Source: Bowmanella yangjiangensis
GTDB lineage: Bacteria > Pseudomonadota > Gammaproteobacteria > Enterobacterales > Alteromonadaceae
Assembly: GCF_017255015.1 (NCBI RefSeq)
Contig: NZ_JAFKCS010000008.1
Span: 124,001-188,000 of the forward strand
Direction of reading: 5' to 3'
DNA: 64,000 nt
Shown: positions 1 through 9,136 of the stretch, piece by piece
Layout of the letters: each line of letters begins with the position of its first letter
How positions within the stretch are numbered: the stretch's first letter is position 1
The notes under the pieces: model-generated
Told to the model about the DNA's origin: nothing
Databases searched by the model: none
The model's input: only the letters and a program-made list of their open reading frames with translations
Program-made: the position numbers and the translations under genes

Positions 1-557
1 TCGCAACCAAGCGCATATCCCGGGTACCCAGCCCTTACAATGGCCATTACCGGGTCACCTGGACAGCCGATGACAGCGCTTTAGTCGGGTCTATTTACAT
101 GAATGAAGACACCGAAGAGCGTGAGCGGGAGCTCTTTCTGCTGCCCTTGGATGGCAGCCCTGTGACCCAGTTAACTTATGACGGCGGAAGACATGGTGTA
201 CTGCTTGAAGACGGCAGCTTGCTCTACACTCGCTCCGAGCCGGGCCTGTACAGACTGTCACCGGGCTCAGAACAAAGTGAGTTGCTGATCAGCGCAGAAC
301 AATTTGGAACTCGCTACTCCTGGACCTTAGCCGACGACGGCATTATCTATTTCACCGATCCAGGTACTCGTTACAAGGACATAAAACGCTATGACGCCCG
401 AAGCGGCGAAATTAAGCCGATTCTGCGCCTGCCGGTGCCCGAGGTCGTTACAGAGAGTTCATTTAGCCTGGACAGCAAGCGGCAACGCCTGCTGTTCAGC
501 AATACCATCAAGTATCAGTCAGATATAAAACGTCTTAAGCATCTTGAGCTGAACTAG
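1..557 (+). CDS. C-terminal part of a TolB/WD40-like beta-propeller protein (5' partial)
   Basis: The reading frame is open from base 3 and runs off the left edge, so the N-terminus is missing; about 184 residues remain. The visible part has short repeated blades with patterns such as ELFLLPLDG and KDIKRYDARSGEI, alternating with SPDG-like turns, as in PD40/TolB-type propellers. In Alteromonadales such C-terminal propellers often sit behind a CadC-type winged-helix DNA-binding domain and a transmembrane helix, and the ending (KYQSDIKRLKHLEL) resembles those regulators. That is inference, because the DNA-binding part lies outside the window. The gene converges with the M16 protease gene and their 3' ends overlap by 23 bp. 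Confidence 0.6.
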   Translation, partial: ATKRISRVPSPYNGHYRVTWTADDSALVGSIYMNEDTEERERELFLLPLDGSPVTQLTYDGGRHGVLLEDGSLLYTRSEPGLYRLSPGSEQSELLISAEQFGTRYSWTLADDGIIYFTDPGTRYKDIKRYDARSGEIKPILRLPVPEVVTESSFSLDSKRQRLLFSNTIKYQSDIKRLKHLELN

Positions 558-3267
558 CCTCGGCTTTAGCCGCGTCCAATAGCAAGCCATTCAAAGGTAA
601 GGCCAATAAAGACGCTGCCTCGCGCTGGAAAGTCTCAAGAGACAAGTTTTGAATGGCCAACTCAAGTTGCTCCTGCCAGTCCAGCGTCCGCCCATAGCGA
701 ATATGGGTGCGCAGCTCAGCTTCCATATCAGCACTGTTTAAACGCCCCTGACGCAGGGCATCCAACAGGTTTGCCTTCAATGCATCGAACTCCATCTGGG
801 TAAGTGCCTGCAGGCTAGGTACAAAGTCCTGATTAAACCGGGCAATCCGCCCATGCAATTGTGTGGCACTGGCTACCGGAGATTGGACGAAATAACCCAG
901 ATAATGAATGCCCCTGCGCTGTTCGGCTCCGGCTCTGACGGTATAGCCTAGCTGTTCCTGAGTGCGTAGTTGATGGAAAAACGGCGCTTTTAGCATACTT
1001 CCCAACAGTTCAACCAAAGCGATGTCATCCAGCGTTTGAGCCTTTGGTTGCAGAACCAATCGCACCGCGCTGTCCGAGCCCTCAATCATGCGAGTCTGCA
1101 ATGGAGTGGGCCACTTTCCATCCCACATGGTCGAGGCATTTGCTTGCTCCTGAATACTCCTTTGCAGTGCCAACACATGTTGGCTAAGTGCATCGACAGT
1201 GGCAGATGGCACAGGCCCGTAAACCACTAAGGTCATCCTGGCATTGTCCAGGTAATGCTCAACAAACTGGTTGTAGTCACTTTCCTGTAAATCGCGCAGC
1301 GTCAACAAATCCTCGCTTGGCAGACTTGCCAAACCTAACTGGTGGTCAAGCAGACGGCTGCTTTGCACCGTCAGTCGTTCACGCTCAAATCCCTCAAGTG
1401 CATTTATTCGGCGTACCAGAGTCTGCTTTTTTGCCTCATCTGACAGCGTTTGCTTTTCCAGGCCACCAAGCAAATCCGAAAACAGCGCAGACCAATTACC
1501 GCTTTGGCCTTTTATCTGCAGGCGCATCCCGGTACTTGTTGCGCTAATTCCGGCTTGTATGTCTGCCGCCGACGCCTGTTCCAGGATGGGTTCCAATTGT
1601 TGTTCCAGGCGCTTTTCCCACAAGGCATTGAGGGCATCAAAGTCAGCGCCATTCGAATGGCTATCAATATACAAGGTGATGGCGGTATAACTGTCTGCGG
1701 ACCGGCGCGGTGGTAGACCCCAGACATCCAGACCCACCAGCGACTGATGCTGCAAGGCCTTAGCAACAGTGCGACTCTCGGTTTCAGCAAAATATGGGGA
1801 GACAGAAGGCGGCACAAAATCCAACTCAGCTAAGGTCCAATCAGGTATCAAGGCGCGCTGATATTCGGTCTGATAAATCGGTTCCCGGCTTTGTGTGCTG
1901 AGCTTGCGCCCTTCCCTGACCACCAGCATATTCTCGGGCTTAATGGCAGCCCAATACGCAGCTAAAGCGCTTGGATTAAAGCCTGACGACAGATATCCCT
2001 GGCTCAGCACCTGGCTGGCCGGGTATTCCAGTAAGCGTCTGGATAGCTGACGAACCTCATCGGCCCCCACATGCTCAGGTGAATTATCAAAACGGGTCGC
2101 CGATAGCCTGGCAAACAGCTTAAAAACCGAAGGGTTTAATGCCTGTTCACGCAGCATTTGAAAATAGGCATGGGTCGCTGCGATGATAGCGCTCTGTTGG
2201 TCCTTACCTGAATTAGTTAACACAAACTCTATGCTTAGCAGTTCGTGCTTATCGTCCAGATAAGAAATAGAAGCCGAGAGACTTTGAACCCAGCCTTGCT
2301 CGCGCAAGTAATTTTTCAGACCATTGGGGTTAAAACTTTCCAGCAACCATTCGGTGTACTCATCCACCATCGCGTCCCGACCAGCCTGGCTGGAAGGCAT
2401 TGGGAAGGACAAGGTTAGCCGCTGACGCTTACGCAGGGTTTTGATATCCACCTGACGAGGCTCATCGGCGAGCAAAGGAGCGGGTTGGGATACCAGCGCT
2501 TTTCTGCAATTATCGGCTATGGCGCTGAACTTGTCTTTGGCCTGTTGTTCAAGTGCAGCCAAGGACTGAGGCCCAGCCAACACCAAACTCATGCGGGAAC
2601 TGCAATAATAATCCTGGCCGAAGTCGGTCATTGCCTTGTGCAGGGTCAGGTTTTCACTGTCTTGCAGGGTATCCAGATTACCGGTGGAAAACTTCCTATA
2701 GCCGTGTTCAGGGTTAAACAGCGTGCGCATCACTTCGCGCTTACGCCTGAAGGCATCCTGAAATTTCATGCTGAACTCTGCATTGACCGCATGACGCTCT
2801 TTGTAGACCAACTCGGCAGGCAACAAAGGTCCGATAAATTGCCAGGCGAACCTGTCCAGCGCAGGCTCAAAGCCATCTCCTGCGGTTTCAAAATAGTAAT
2901 TGGTTGCCTGCGCGGATGTGGAGGCGTTGGAGCGGCCGCCCTGATCAGCGAGAAACTGTTTGTATTCAGCGGCATCCGGGTATTTCTGAGAGCCCTTTGA
3001 CAGCATATGCTCGTATAAGTGCGCAAGACCCGGCATTTGCTCAGGATCCTGATAATAGCCAGCTTTAACGGTCAGGGAGGCATAAGCTTTTGCCAGTGCG
3101 GTATCGCTTAGGAGCAGCACTTTCAAACCGTTATCCAATTGCAGATATTGGTAACTGGCTGGATCCTGTTGGCCTTTAACTATATCAGTATTTCTGGCTC
3201 CCTGAGGGGATAACTGACAAGCGCTGAGGGGTATCAGTAAGGTAAGCGACACAAGCCACTTTGGCAT
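535..3267 (-). CDS. M16 family (insulinase/pitrilysin-like) zinc protease lipoprotein
   Basis: About 910 residues, close to protease III (pitrilysin) in size, with the two-lobed M16 layout. The inverted zinc motif HxxEH is present as HLYEH at residues 83-87, and the third ligand Glu follows about 77 residues on in ERHAVNAEF. The N-terminus is a lipoprotein signal ending in a lipobox (LSAC), so the enzyme is probably tethered in the periplasm or at the outer membrane and degrades peptides. I chose the ATG at 3267: it begins the signal peptide and has GGGAGA about 8 nt upstream. A longer TTG-initiated frame to 3327 would put a non-signal extension in front. Its 3' end overlaps the convergent propeller gene. 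Confidence 0.9.
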   Translation of the reverse strand: MPKWLVSLTLLIPLSACQLSPQGARNTDIVKGQQDPASYQYLQLDNGLKVLLLSDTALAKAYASLTVKAGYYQDPEQMPGLAHLYEHMLSKGSQKYPDAAEYKQFLADQGGRSNASTSAQATNYYFETAGDGFEPALDRFAWQFIGPLLPAELVYKERHAVNAEFSMKFQDAFRRKREVMRTLFNPEHGYRKFSTGNLDTLQDSENLTLHKAMTDFGQDYYCSSRMSLVLAGPQSLAALEQQAKDKFSAIADNCRKALVSQPAPLLADEPRQVDIKTLRKRQRLTLSFPMPSSQAGRDAMVDEYTEWLLESFNPNGLKNYLREQGWVQSLSASISYLDDKHELLSIEFVLTNSGKDQQSAIIAATHAYFQMLREQALNPSVFKLFARLSATRFDNSPEHVGADEVRQLSRRLLEYPASQVLSQGYLSSGFNPSALAAYWAAIKPENMLVVREGRKLSTQSREPIYQTEYQRALIPDWTLAELDFVPPSVSPYFAETESRTVAKALQHQSLVGLDVWGLPPRRSADSYTAITLYIDSHSNGADFDALNALWEKRLEQQLEPILEQASAADIQAGISATSTGMRLQIKGQSGNWSALFSDLLGGLEKQTLSDEAKKQTLVRRINALEGFERERLTVQSSRLLDHQLGLASLPSEDLLTLRDLQESDYNQFVEHYLDNARMTLVVYGPVPSATVDALSQHVLALQRSIQEQANASTMWDGKWPTPLQTRMIEGSDSAVRLVLQPKAQTLDDIALVELLGSMLKAPFFHQLRTQEQLGYTVRAGAEQRRGIHYLGYFVQSPVASATQLHGRIARFNQDFVPSLQALTQMEFDALKANLLDALRQGRLNSADMEAELRTHIRYGRTLDWQEQLELAIQNLSLETFQREAASLLALPLNGLLLDAAKAEASSAQDA

Positions 3268-3404
3268 GGCATTTTCTCCCGGTCTGCATGTTGGTGTAAC
3301 AGTGCAAACCCTAAACGCCAGCCCCAAACAGGCTCAATGCAGGGGATCTCCTTTTTACCTCTATTCTTTCTCTATCCGCCTGTATTACCGCCAATTTCGT
3401 GCTT

Positions 3405-4487
3405 TTACGCGGCTAACCAGGCCTTAAGTTGTAATGCATTGCCGCGGAACAATATCCGCCTAGGTCGCTTACTCAGTTGGTAATCATACATAGGATCATA
3501 ATAGTCGCGCAGCAAGCGGGTAATCCAAGCGCGATGCAAATTGGCATCGCCGGTATTTGCTTGTTGAACCAAGGCCTGCTGCATCAGAGTATTCAGTTGC
3601 TGATAGGCTTCACCGCCAAGACGACGGCGGATACGGAACAAACTTCCCTGCAAGTAGACAGAAAATTGCGCAAATGCGTCATCCACATAATGCACTAAGC
3701 TGGCTGCGAAACGCTGTTGTATATATTCATCAAAGATGCACTCCACCCGTTCATCCAACGACGAGTCAAGTATGATGACGGGTGCCTGCGCCATTTTCTC
3801 GCGTAGGGATAGCGGCAGCATAAGCGACCCTATGTGGCCGCACTCATCCTCCATAATGGTGGTCTGCGTCGCCTTTTCACCGAGCTTCAACAGACTGATC
3901 GCCAACTGGTTTTCAAAGCTGATCTGGGTCGGCTGCGGCATTAAACCTGCGCCAAAGCTTGAGCCCCGGTGCCTGGCCAGCGATTCCAGATCAACGGCAT
4001 TGCCAAGTTCCTGTAATAACAGCGTTTTACCCGAACCGGTGCGCCCTGCCAGCAAAATGATATTCTGTCTGGCCACTTGCAGTTCCAATTCATTTAGCAA
4101 AAACTGACGCAGCGCCTTGTAACCGCCTTTGATGCGCGGATAACTTACTCCGGCTTCCTGCATCCAGCTCTGGGTAATTTGCGAGCGCAGCCCTCCCCGC
4201 CAACAATACAGGTAACCTTGAGGGTGGTTTTTCGCGAACTCACACCAACGCCGGAGTCGCTCTGCTTTTATCTCCCCACTAACTAGCTTATGCCCCAGGT
4301 TGATAGCAGCCTGCTGACCTTGTTGTTTGTAACAAGTACCAACTTTGGCCCGCTCAGCATCTGTCATCAGCGGTAAACTTATGGCGGTGGGAAAAGCCCC
4401 TTTAGCAAATTCAGCCGGCGCCCTGAGATCCATCAGCGCCGCATCGCTGATAAACACCTGCCGGTAATCATCACACTCAATCGCCAT
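3405..4487 (-). CDS. mnmH: tRNA 2-selenouridine synthase (SelU/YbbB)
   Basis: 360 residues. An N-terminal rhodanese domain carries the catalytic Cys95 in YCWRGG, followed by a P-loop (AGRTGSGKT, residues 147-155). This is the SelU/MnmH architecture. The enzyme uses selenophosphate to convert the 2-thiouridine at the wobble position of Lys, Glu and Gln tRNAs into 2-selenouridine through a geranylated intermediate. The ATG follows the TGA stop of selD with no intervening base, so the two genes are almost certainly cotranscribed and translationally coupled. The supplier of selenophosphate is thus encoded directly upstream. Confidence 0.96.
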   Translation of the reverse strand: MAIECDDYRQVFISDAALMDLRAPAEFAKGAFPTAISLPLMTDAERAKVGTCYKQQGQQAAINLGHKLVSGEIKAERLRRWCEFAKNHPQGYLYCWRGGLRSQITQSWMQEAGVSYPRIKGGYKALRQFLLNELELQVARQNIILLAGRTGSGKTLLLQELGNAVDLESLARHRGSSFGAGLMPQPTQISFENQLAISLLKLGEKATQTTIMEDECGHIGSLMLPLSLREKMAQAPVIILDSSLDERVECIFDEYIQQRFAASLVHYVDDAFAQFSVYLQGSLFRIRRRLGGEAYQQLNTLMQQALVQQANTGDANLHRAWITRLLRDYYDPMYDYQLSKRPRRILFRGNALQLKAWLAA

Positions 4488-5525
4488 TCAGCACACCTCA
4501 ATCCACATCGGCGAGTGCAGCTCAATCAGCTCGCCTATGGGCTGTGCATATAAGCCCTCATCCGCCAACAGACTCTGCACACTCTCGCGACTAGCCTTCG
4601 CAGCGGCAATCAGCAGGCCACCGCTGGTTTGCGGGTCGCACAATAAGTGCTGCTGTAAGAGGTTTTGTAGCACTACCTTATGCCCGTAGCTGTCAAAATT
4701 GCGCCGGGTGCCGCCGGGGATGCAGCCTTGTTGCAGATAATATTCGACTGGGTCAAGCCTGGGGATGGCATCAAACCAGAGCCTGGCCGCTAGGTTACTG
4801 CCTTCGCAAACTTCCAACAAATGGCCGAGTAGTCCAAATCCGGTAACATCGGTAATGGCACTGACGTCTGGCAACGTGGCCAGTTTTGCCCCCACTTTGT
4901 TCAATTTACACATCTGATCCCTGGCCAAAAACTGGTGTTCAACCAGCAGTTTTCCCTGCTTTTGTGCGGTGCTGAGCACGCCCACGCCAAGTGGCTTGGT
5001 CAGATAGAGTTCATGCCCGGCTTTAGCGGTATTGTTTTGCTTTAGCTGAGAAATTGGTACCTGGCCTGTCACCGCCAGACCAAAAATAGGTTCAGGCGCG
5101 TCTATGCTGTGTCCGCCGGCCAATAAAATGCCGGCATCAAGACAAGCCTGACGACCACCATCTACCACCTGCCTGGCGACATCGGCTCCCAGCAGATTGA
5201 CTGGCCAGCCGAGAATGGCAATAGCCATCAGAGGGGTTCCGCCCATGGCATAGATATCACTGATGGCATTGGTGGCAGCGATACGGCCAAAGTCAAAGGG
5301 GTCATCGACTATGGGCATAAAGAAATCGGTGGTGGACAACACAGCCATACCGTTCCCCAAATCATAGGCAGCGGCATCGTCTTTACTGCTGTTACCAACC
5401 AACAGCAAAGGATTGTCGGGAATAACGAGCTGACTGCTCAGGATCTCATCGAGCACCCCAGGCGCAATCTTACAGCCACATCCTGCGCCATGACTGAATT
5501 GGGTTAGTTTGATCTTGTTCTGCAT
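4488..5525 (-). CDS. selD: Selenide, water dikinase (selenophosphate synthetase)
   Basis: 345 residues, full length for SelD. The N-terminal catalytic loop GAGCGCK carries Cys16 and Cys18, so this is the cysteine form and contains no in-frame TGA. AIRS-type ATP-binding motifs follow, such as STTDFFMP and the glycine-rich [10 protein letters not shown] near the C-terminus. The enzyme makes selenophosphate from selenide and ATP. Here it feeds the abutting mnmH; no selA, selB or tRNA-Sec gene is visible in this window. The start ATG is 63 bp downstream of the DUF3325 gene on the same strand, so read-through from the iron-type operon is possible. Confidence 0.97.
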   Translation of the reverse strand: MQNKIKLTQFSHGAGCGCKIAPGVLDEILSSQLVIPDNPLLLVGNSSKDDAAAYDLGNGMAVLSTTDFFMPIVDDPFDFGRIAATNAISDIYAMGGTPLMAIAILGWPVNLLGADVARQVVDGGRQACLDAGILLAGGHSIDAPEPIFGLAVTGQVPISQLKQNNTAKAGHELYLTKPLGVGVLSTAQKQGKLLVEHQFLARDQMCKLNKVGAKLATLPDVSAITDVTGFGLLGHLLEVCEGSNLAARLWFDAIPRLDPVEYYLQQGCIPGGTRRNFDSYGHKVVLQNLLQQHLLCDPQTSGGLLIAAAKASRESVQSLLADEGLYAQPIGELIELHSPMWIEVC

Positions 5526-5588
5526 AGCCTGTCGATTAAGGGATTTTCAATTCCCCAACATAAGGCTTTTATTCCGCACTGTGAAGTG

Positions 5589-5921
5589 TCAGTTCACATA
5601 CAGACCACTGACAATACAAACCACTAAAGCCCCAAATTGCAGATACCGAAACTTCCCTGAACTTGCCAGCAAAGTGACAAGCACAATCAATGCGGCCGCT
5701 GTCATAGTACCTAACCAGATTAACACGGCGTATGCTGCCCCTTGCCAAACCCAGGCACTTAATAGCGCCACTGCCAACAGGCACCAAGCGCCGATAAGCA
5801 TCCAGCGCCTCTGGTTCGCTCCGGGTTCTTTGCCATAAAGACGTCGAAACTGAACATGCCGGCTAGTGGCAAAAAAACTCATGGCCAGTACATTCAGCGC
5901 CATCACCAATAAATAGCTCAT
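5589..5921 (-). CDS. DUF3325-like small inner membrane protein
   Basis: 110 residues with three to four hydrophobic helices (about residues 1-17, 41-60, 63-86 and 93-108). In size and context it matches the DUF3325 family, which commonly ends DUF3649-PepSY-DUF3325 operons linked to iron or siderophore uptake. Its ATG overlaps the TGA of the PepSY gene by one base (TGATG), showing translational coupling. The molecular function is unknown. A role accompanying the PepSY membrane protein is inferred only from the operon. Confidence 0.75.
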   Translation of the reverse strand: MSYLLVMALNVLAMSFFATSRHVQFRRLYGKEPGANQRRWMLIGAWCLLAVALLSAWVWQGAAYAVLIWLGTMTAAALIVLVTLLASSGKFRYLQFGALVVCIVSGLYVN

Positions 5922-7504
5922 CAGCAGTACGCCTGACTAAGCGATTGGCCAGATGCTGATGAAGCCGACTTGGCACAGCGTGCGGCTCCCCACAGTGCGA
6001 GGATGCCGGCCAGCATCACGCACAACTCCAGTGCTGCCAGGGGCCACTGTCTGGATTGCAGATAAGCAATAAGGTGATAATTCGTGGTCATGGCATTCAC
6101 CATGGGCAACGCCAGCGCCATGGCCGCCACCAGCAACCAGCCCAAGGCCCAGCTTTTATAGTCCGCGCGAATCAGCGCCAATACCAAGGTCAGGGCGAAA
6201 CTGATAAAGAACCCATTTATTTCCCATTCAGCACGGACGTCGAGCCCGGCTGGCAATAGGCGGTTAAGATACAAATACACCATAGCGGACAATGGCAGAC
6301 CAACGACAGTCGCCAGATTCATGCCTTGTACCAAGCGCAGATTCCAACCTGGAGGGCGTCCTAGCCGGAGGTTTTTCTCAACCAAACGTCTGGCCCATAA
6401 TATCCCGCCTGAGGCGACCATCACACAGCCCAATATGCCACCAACCACAAACAACCAACGCAAAGACCAGGGCGAGAATTGCGCCGTATGCAGGGCAATC
6501 ATGGTATTGGCTGTCCTTTCTGCCGCATAAAACTGCGCTTCTCGGGTTGTGCCCAATACCTCTCCTGAGGCGTCATACAAGCTGGCTCTGGCGTAATGCG
6601 CAATCACACCGTCGGCTTTACCGTACAAGGTAATGCGGGCATTGATATCTGCCGGGTTATCTATGCTGATACGGCTTATCGCTGCTAACTCTTTGTTATC
6701 CTTGAAATGTCCGATAAGTTGTTGCCAGTCAACTGGCTGGGAAAGTGGCCGCCCTGCGCTGGCGACAGGTTTGAAAGTTGGATTCTGGTCGCTAAAAAAG
6801 CCGGCCATACCGCCGGGATAGACCTTTTCCACTGGCGCGGGCATATACATAAACATTAAAGTGAGCAAACCGGTATAGGTGATCATTAAATGAAAAGGCA
6901 AGGCAAACACAGCACTTAGGTTATGTAAATCCAGCCAGGTTTTGGCCCCTTTTCCGGCTCTAAAAGTAAAAAAATCTGCAAAGATACGCCGATGAATCAC
7001 CAGGCCTGTAATTAATCCAACCAGCATCACCATCGCGGCGGCACCCACTACCCAACGAGCCGTCATGGGCGAGATGTAGTGCAAATCGAAGTGCAATCGG
7101 TAAAAGAACTCTCCCCCTTTAGTATCCAGCAGAGCCGCCCATTGTGTATCGCCGTCCACACTAAGATAACCTTTCACGACACTGGCTCGTCGTTCACCTG
7201 GCTGCGTTGCCTCTCGGTAGCGCCAATGCAGCAAGGGCTGACGTTCGGTAGGTAAGTCAATTACCCAACTTGTTGCATCCGGCGCACGCTCATTTAGCAA
7301 GTTGAGTACACGGCTAAGCCCCGCTGTATGCTGGGTATAGTCAACCGGCTTCAGCCCATGGCTTTTTGGCTGCATCCACCAAGTAATTTCGTGACGAAAA
7401 TAACTCAGGGTTCCGGCGAAAAACACCAGGAAAAGCAACCAACAGGTCAACAGTCCTGCCCAGGTGTGTAGCCAGGTCATAGAGCGGAAAAACGAGCCCC
7501 TCAT
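5921..7504 (-). CDS. PepSY-associated transmembrane protein (iron-regulated PiuB-like)
   Basis: 527 residues. A first transmembrane helix (about residues 8-31) is followed by a periplasmic PepSY-like region, and further membrane helices lie near residues 135-155, 195-215, 345-370 and 395-500. This is the layout of PepSY-associated TM helix proteins, including the iron-regulated PiuB group proposed to act in ferric-siderophore reduction or import. It is the middle gene of three overlapping genes: 4 bp overlap with the DUF3649 gene upstream and 1 bp with DUF3325 downstream. The Fur box in front of the operon supports induction by iron starvation. No TBDR adjoins the operon. Confidence 0.85.
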   Translation of the reverse strand: MRGSFFRSMTWLHTWAGLLTCWLLFLVFFAGTLSYFRHEITWWMQPKSHGLKPVDYTQHTAGLSRVLNLLNERAPDATSWVIDLPTERQPLLHWRYREATQPGERRASVVKGYLSVDGDTQWAALLDTKGGEFFYRLHFDLHYISPMTARWVVGAAAMVMLVGLITGLVIHRRIFADFFTFRAGKGAKTWLDLHNLSAVFALPFHLMITYTGLLTLMFMYMPAPVEKVYPGGMAGFFSDQNPTFKPVASAGRPLSQPVDWQQLIGHFKDNKELAAISRISIDNPADINARITLYGKADGVIAHYARASLYDASGEVLGTTREAQFYAAERTANTMIALHTAQFSPWSLRWLFVVGGILGCVMVASGGILWARRLVEKNLRLGRPPGWNLRLVQGMNLATVVGLPLSAMVYLYLNRLLPAGLDVRAEWEINGFFISFALTLVLALIRADYKSWALGWLLVAAMALALPMVNAMTTNYHLIAYLQSRQWPLAALELCVMLAGILALWGAARCAKSASSASGQSLSQAYC

Positions 7505-7794
7505 GCTACCCCCCCAGCTAATCCGTAGTTAAAGACCCAGGCCAACAGCCATAAACCACCGAGATCAGTCAGTGCCCGCCAATGATGTCGAACATAAAAT
7601 GCCCACATAACCAGGCCAGCGTAGAGCACAAATGAAAACAGCATGACACTGAGCACAGATTCCAGTGGCGCTAAAGGCAGAATTCGGGCGCACAGTACCG
7701 CCAACTCCGAGGTTGCCAGATAGCCAACCACAGCCGCACTGATGACACGCAATAACACCCCAAAAGAATAGAGGGATACAACAGACAATTTCAT
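7501..7794 (-). CDS. DUF3649-like small membrane protein
   Basis: 97 residues with three hydrophobic helices (about residues 8-28, 45-66 and 76-92). It is the first gene of the PepSY operon, and its last codons overlap the PepSY start (ATGA-type 4 bp overlap). Size, topology and position match DUF3649 proteins, which precede PepSY and DUF3325 genes in iron-uptake clusters. The promoter and Fur-box candidate lie 17-50 bp upstream of the ATG. Confidence 0.78.
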   Translation of the reverse strand: MKLSVVSLYSFGVLLRVISAAVVGYLATSELAVLCARILPLAPLESVLSVMLFSFVLYAGLVMWAFYVRHHWRALTDLGGLWLLAWVFNYGLAGGVA

Positions 7795-7810
7795 TCCCTG
7801 AATTTAAAAA

Positions 7811-7825
7811 CGAGAATTATTATCA
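7811..7825 (-). promoter_or_regulatory. Candidate Fur box
   Basis: On the minus strand the site reads TGATAATAATTCTCG, which matches 12 of 14 fixed positions of the 7-1-7 Fur motif TGATAAT-N-ATTATCA. It overlaps the putative -10 element of the DUF3649-PepSY-DUF3325 operon, the expected place for iron-dependent repression. Confidence 0.7.
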
Positions 7826-7844
7826 AAAAGAACTAAAAACTCAA
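7816..7844 (-). promoter_or_regulatory. Candidate sigma-70 promoter of the DUF3649-PepSY operon
   Basis: On the minus strand a -35 TTGAGT (7839-7844) lies 17 bp from a -10 AATAAT (7816-7821), 4/6 and 5/6 matches to consensus. The -10 is inside the Fur-box candidate. Confidence 0.5.
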
Positions 7845-7916
7845 GAGCTAAGCCCCTCATTGAGCTAAACCAGCCGTGGATATAGCGATCCCTGCCACTG
7901 TGCGTCAGCACTAAGC

Positions 7917-7941
7917 AAAAAAAACCGCTCGGAGAGAGCGG
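7917..7941 (-). terminator. Rho-independent terminator after the choice-of-anchor A gene
   Basis: On the minus strand a stem CCGCTC/GAGCGG with a 5-nt loop is followed by eight T residues, about 20 bp past the stop of the gene ending at 7962. Confidence 0.85.
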
Positions 7942-7961
7942 CTTCTTATCTAATCACAAAT

Positions 7962-9047
7962 TTACGCCAGCGCGACTCGTCTGGTGGTCATCGGTCTGCC
8001 TCGCTGCCACATTAACAGCCCGGCCAACAATGCGAAAAATCCAAACAAAGAAGGTTCGCTCACCTGACCTGGCGGATTGGAGCCGACAGGCGTGAAGGGA
8101 TCGTAGTTGATCTGCATATTCCCTTCCCAGGAATTCGCCATAACTTGCCCCCATATCACCGATGGGTTAGCGTAAATAGCTGCATTGGGCGCCAATACTG
8201 AGCCATATAAATCAGTGGCCAGATTTACCTGTGTCGCGCCAGCAAAGTTGTACAGCACCTGGCTGGCTAGGCGCCCCTCCAAATTATGCTCTTCGTAATG
8301 GTCGCCAGTCCGTTGACCGTTAATAATCACGCTATGCTGCTTTAAATGCACGCAGCCAGTTTGACCAGCATCACAATCATAGCCTGTCCAGTTTCCCTGA
8401 CCGGCTGCAATACCGTTAGGGTTACTAACATTAAAAATAATAGTGGCGTTATCTGCTACACCATTCACAAACCAATCAGTACTGGCATTAATTTGCTCTT
8501 GTGTGACATTAAACACATAAACGTTGTCTTCAGGAGTGCTGGTCGGATTAAAGTCCAGTCGGCTCCATTGATGCTCTGTCACAGCCGACACAGTGCGTTC
8601 CGCCAAGTCCTGTGAAAGCTGATTGAGATGAGCAAAAGCACTATCGAAATCAACAGGAAGCTGGTTAGCGTTGACCTTAATCAGATTAGCTTCAATATTG
8701 CTGCCAGAGACCGAGCCAGCATACACAAGGTCACCAGAATGCGGTGCCAAATGGGCGCCGTCTTCATAGACGTTAAGATGACCTGAGCCCGATTTAAGCA
8801 CACTGCCGCCGACAACCAGGCTGGGGCCGCTGCCCATGCCAAATGCATCAATCTTAAAACCCACGTCGTGGCCACCATTAACCACCACATTGCCACCTAC
8901 AGCAATGCGTCCCTGAGTGTCAGAACCGGAAACGTTAAAGTTTTGCTTGAGAAACAGGTTGTAATCAGCGGCCTGGCCAAAGTCTACAGGGCCTGCAAAA
9001 ACAGACATACTGCATAACAAAGTAACCGCGGCTGTTAGGAACTTCAT
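7962..9047 (-). CDS. Choice-of-anchor A family protein with PEP-CTERM-type sorting tail
   Basis: 361 residues with a cleavable signal peptide (residues 1-18, ending VFA). The body has repeated glycine-rich beta-strand patterns (VAVGGN-, VVGGSV-, YAGSVSGSN-like) typical of the choice-of-anchor A domain, near residues 20-320. The C-terminus has a degenerate PEP motif (SEPS), a hydrophobic helix of about 16 residues and an Arg-rich end, which is the PEP-CTERM exosortase signal. The protein is therefore predicted to be exported and processed at the cell surface. Its neighbour encodes PrsT, a marker of the PEP-CTERM system. No exosortase gene is in the window. A LacI-type palindrome lies 50-63 bp upstream of the start. 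Confidence 0.85.
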   Translation of the reverse strand: MKFLTAAVTLLCSMSVFAGPVDFGQAADYNLFLKQNFNVSGSDTQGRIAVGGNVVVNGGHDVGFKIDAFGMGSGPSLVVGGSVLKSGSGHLNVYEDGAHLAPHSGDLVYAGSVSGSNIEANLIKVNANQLPVDFDSAFAHLNQLSQDLAERTVSAVTEHQWSRLDFNPTSTPEDNVYVFNVTQEQINASTDWFVNGVADNATIIFNVSNPNGIAAGQGNWTGYDCDAGQTGCVHLKQHSVIINGQRTGDHYEEHNLEGRLASQVLYNFAGATQVNLATDLYGSVLAPNAAIYANPSVIWGQVMANSWEGNMQINYDPFTPVGSNPPGQVSEPSLFGFFALLAGLLMWQRGRPMTTRRVALA

Positions 9048-9096
9048 AAGCCATCCCCTGTTAAAATTCGCTCAATTATACAGCAACTTGGTGGAT

Positions 9097-9110
9097 TGAC
9101 AACGCTGTCA
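9097..9110 (-). promoter_or_regulatory. Near-palindromic LacI-type operator candidate upstream of the PEP-CTERM gene
   Basis: The plus strand reads TGACAACGCTGTCA, a 14-bp palindrome with a central CG and one asymmetric pair. It is the same core as the perfect palindrome upstream of the TBDR at 57264. It sits in the 98-bp gap between prsT and the PEP-CTERM gene, suggesting that the latter has its own regulated promoter. Confidence 0.45.
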
Positions 9111-9136
9111 GTTCAGACCAGTTGCCTCCCAGAATT

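Noticed and set aside
4488..5525. Possible selenocysteine-containing SelD
   Set aside because: The catalytic position is Cys in GAGCGCK and there is no in-frame TGA.
5580..5598. CRP-like inverted repeat TGTGAA/TTCACA near the DUF3325 stop
   Set aside because: The spacing is about 9 bp between TGTGA and TCACA rather than 6, and it overlaps a stop codon far from a good promoter.
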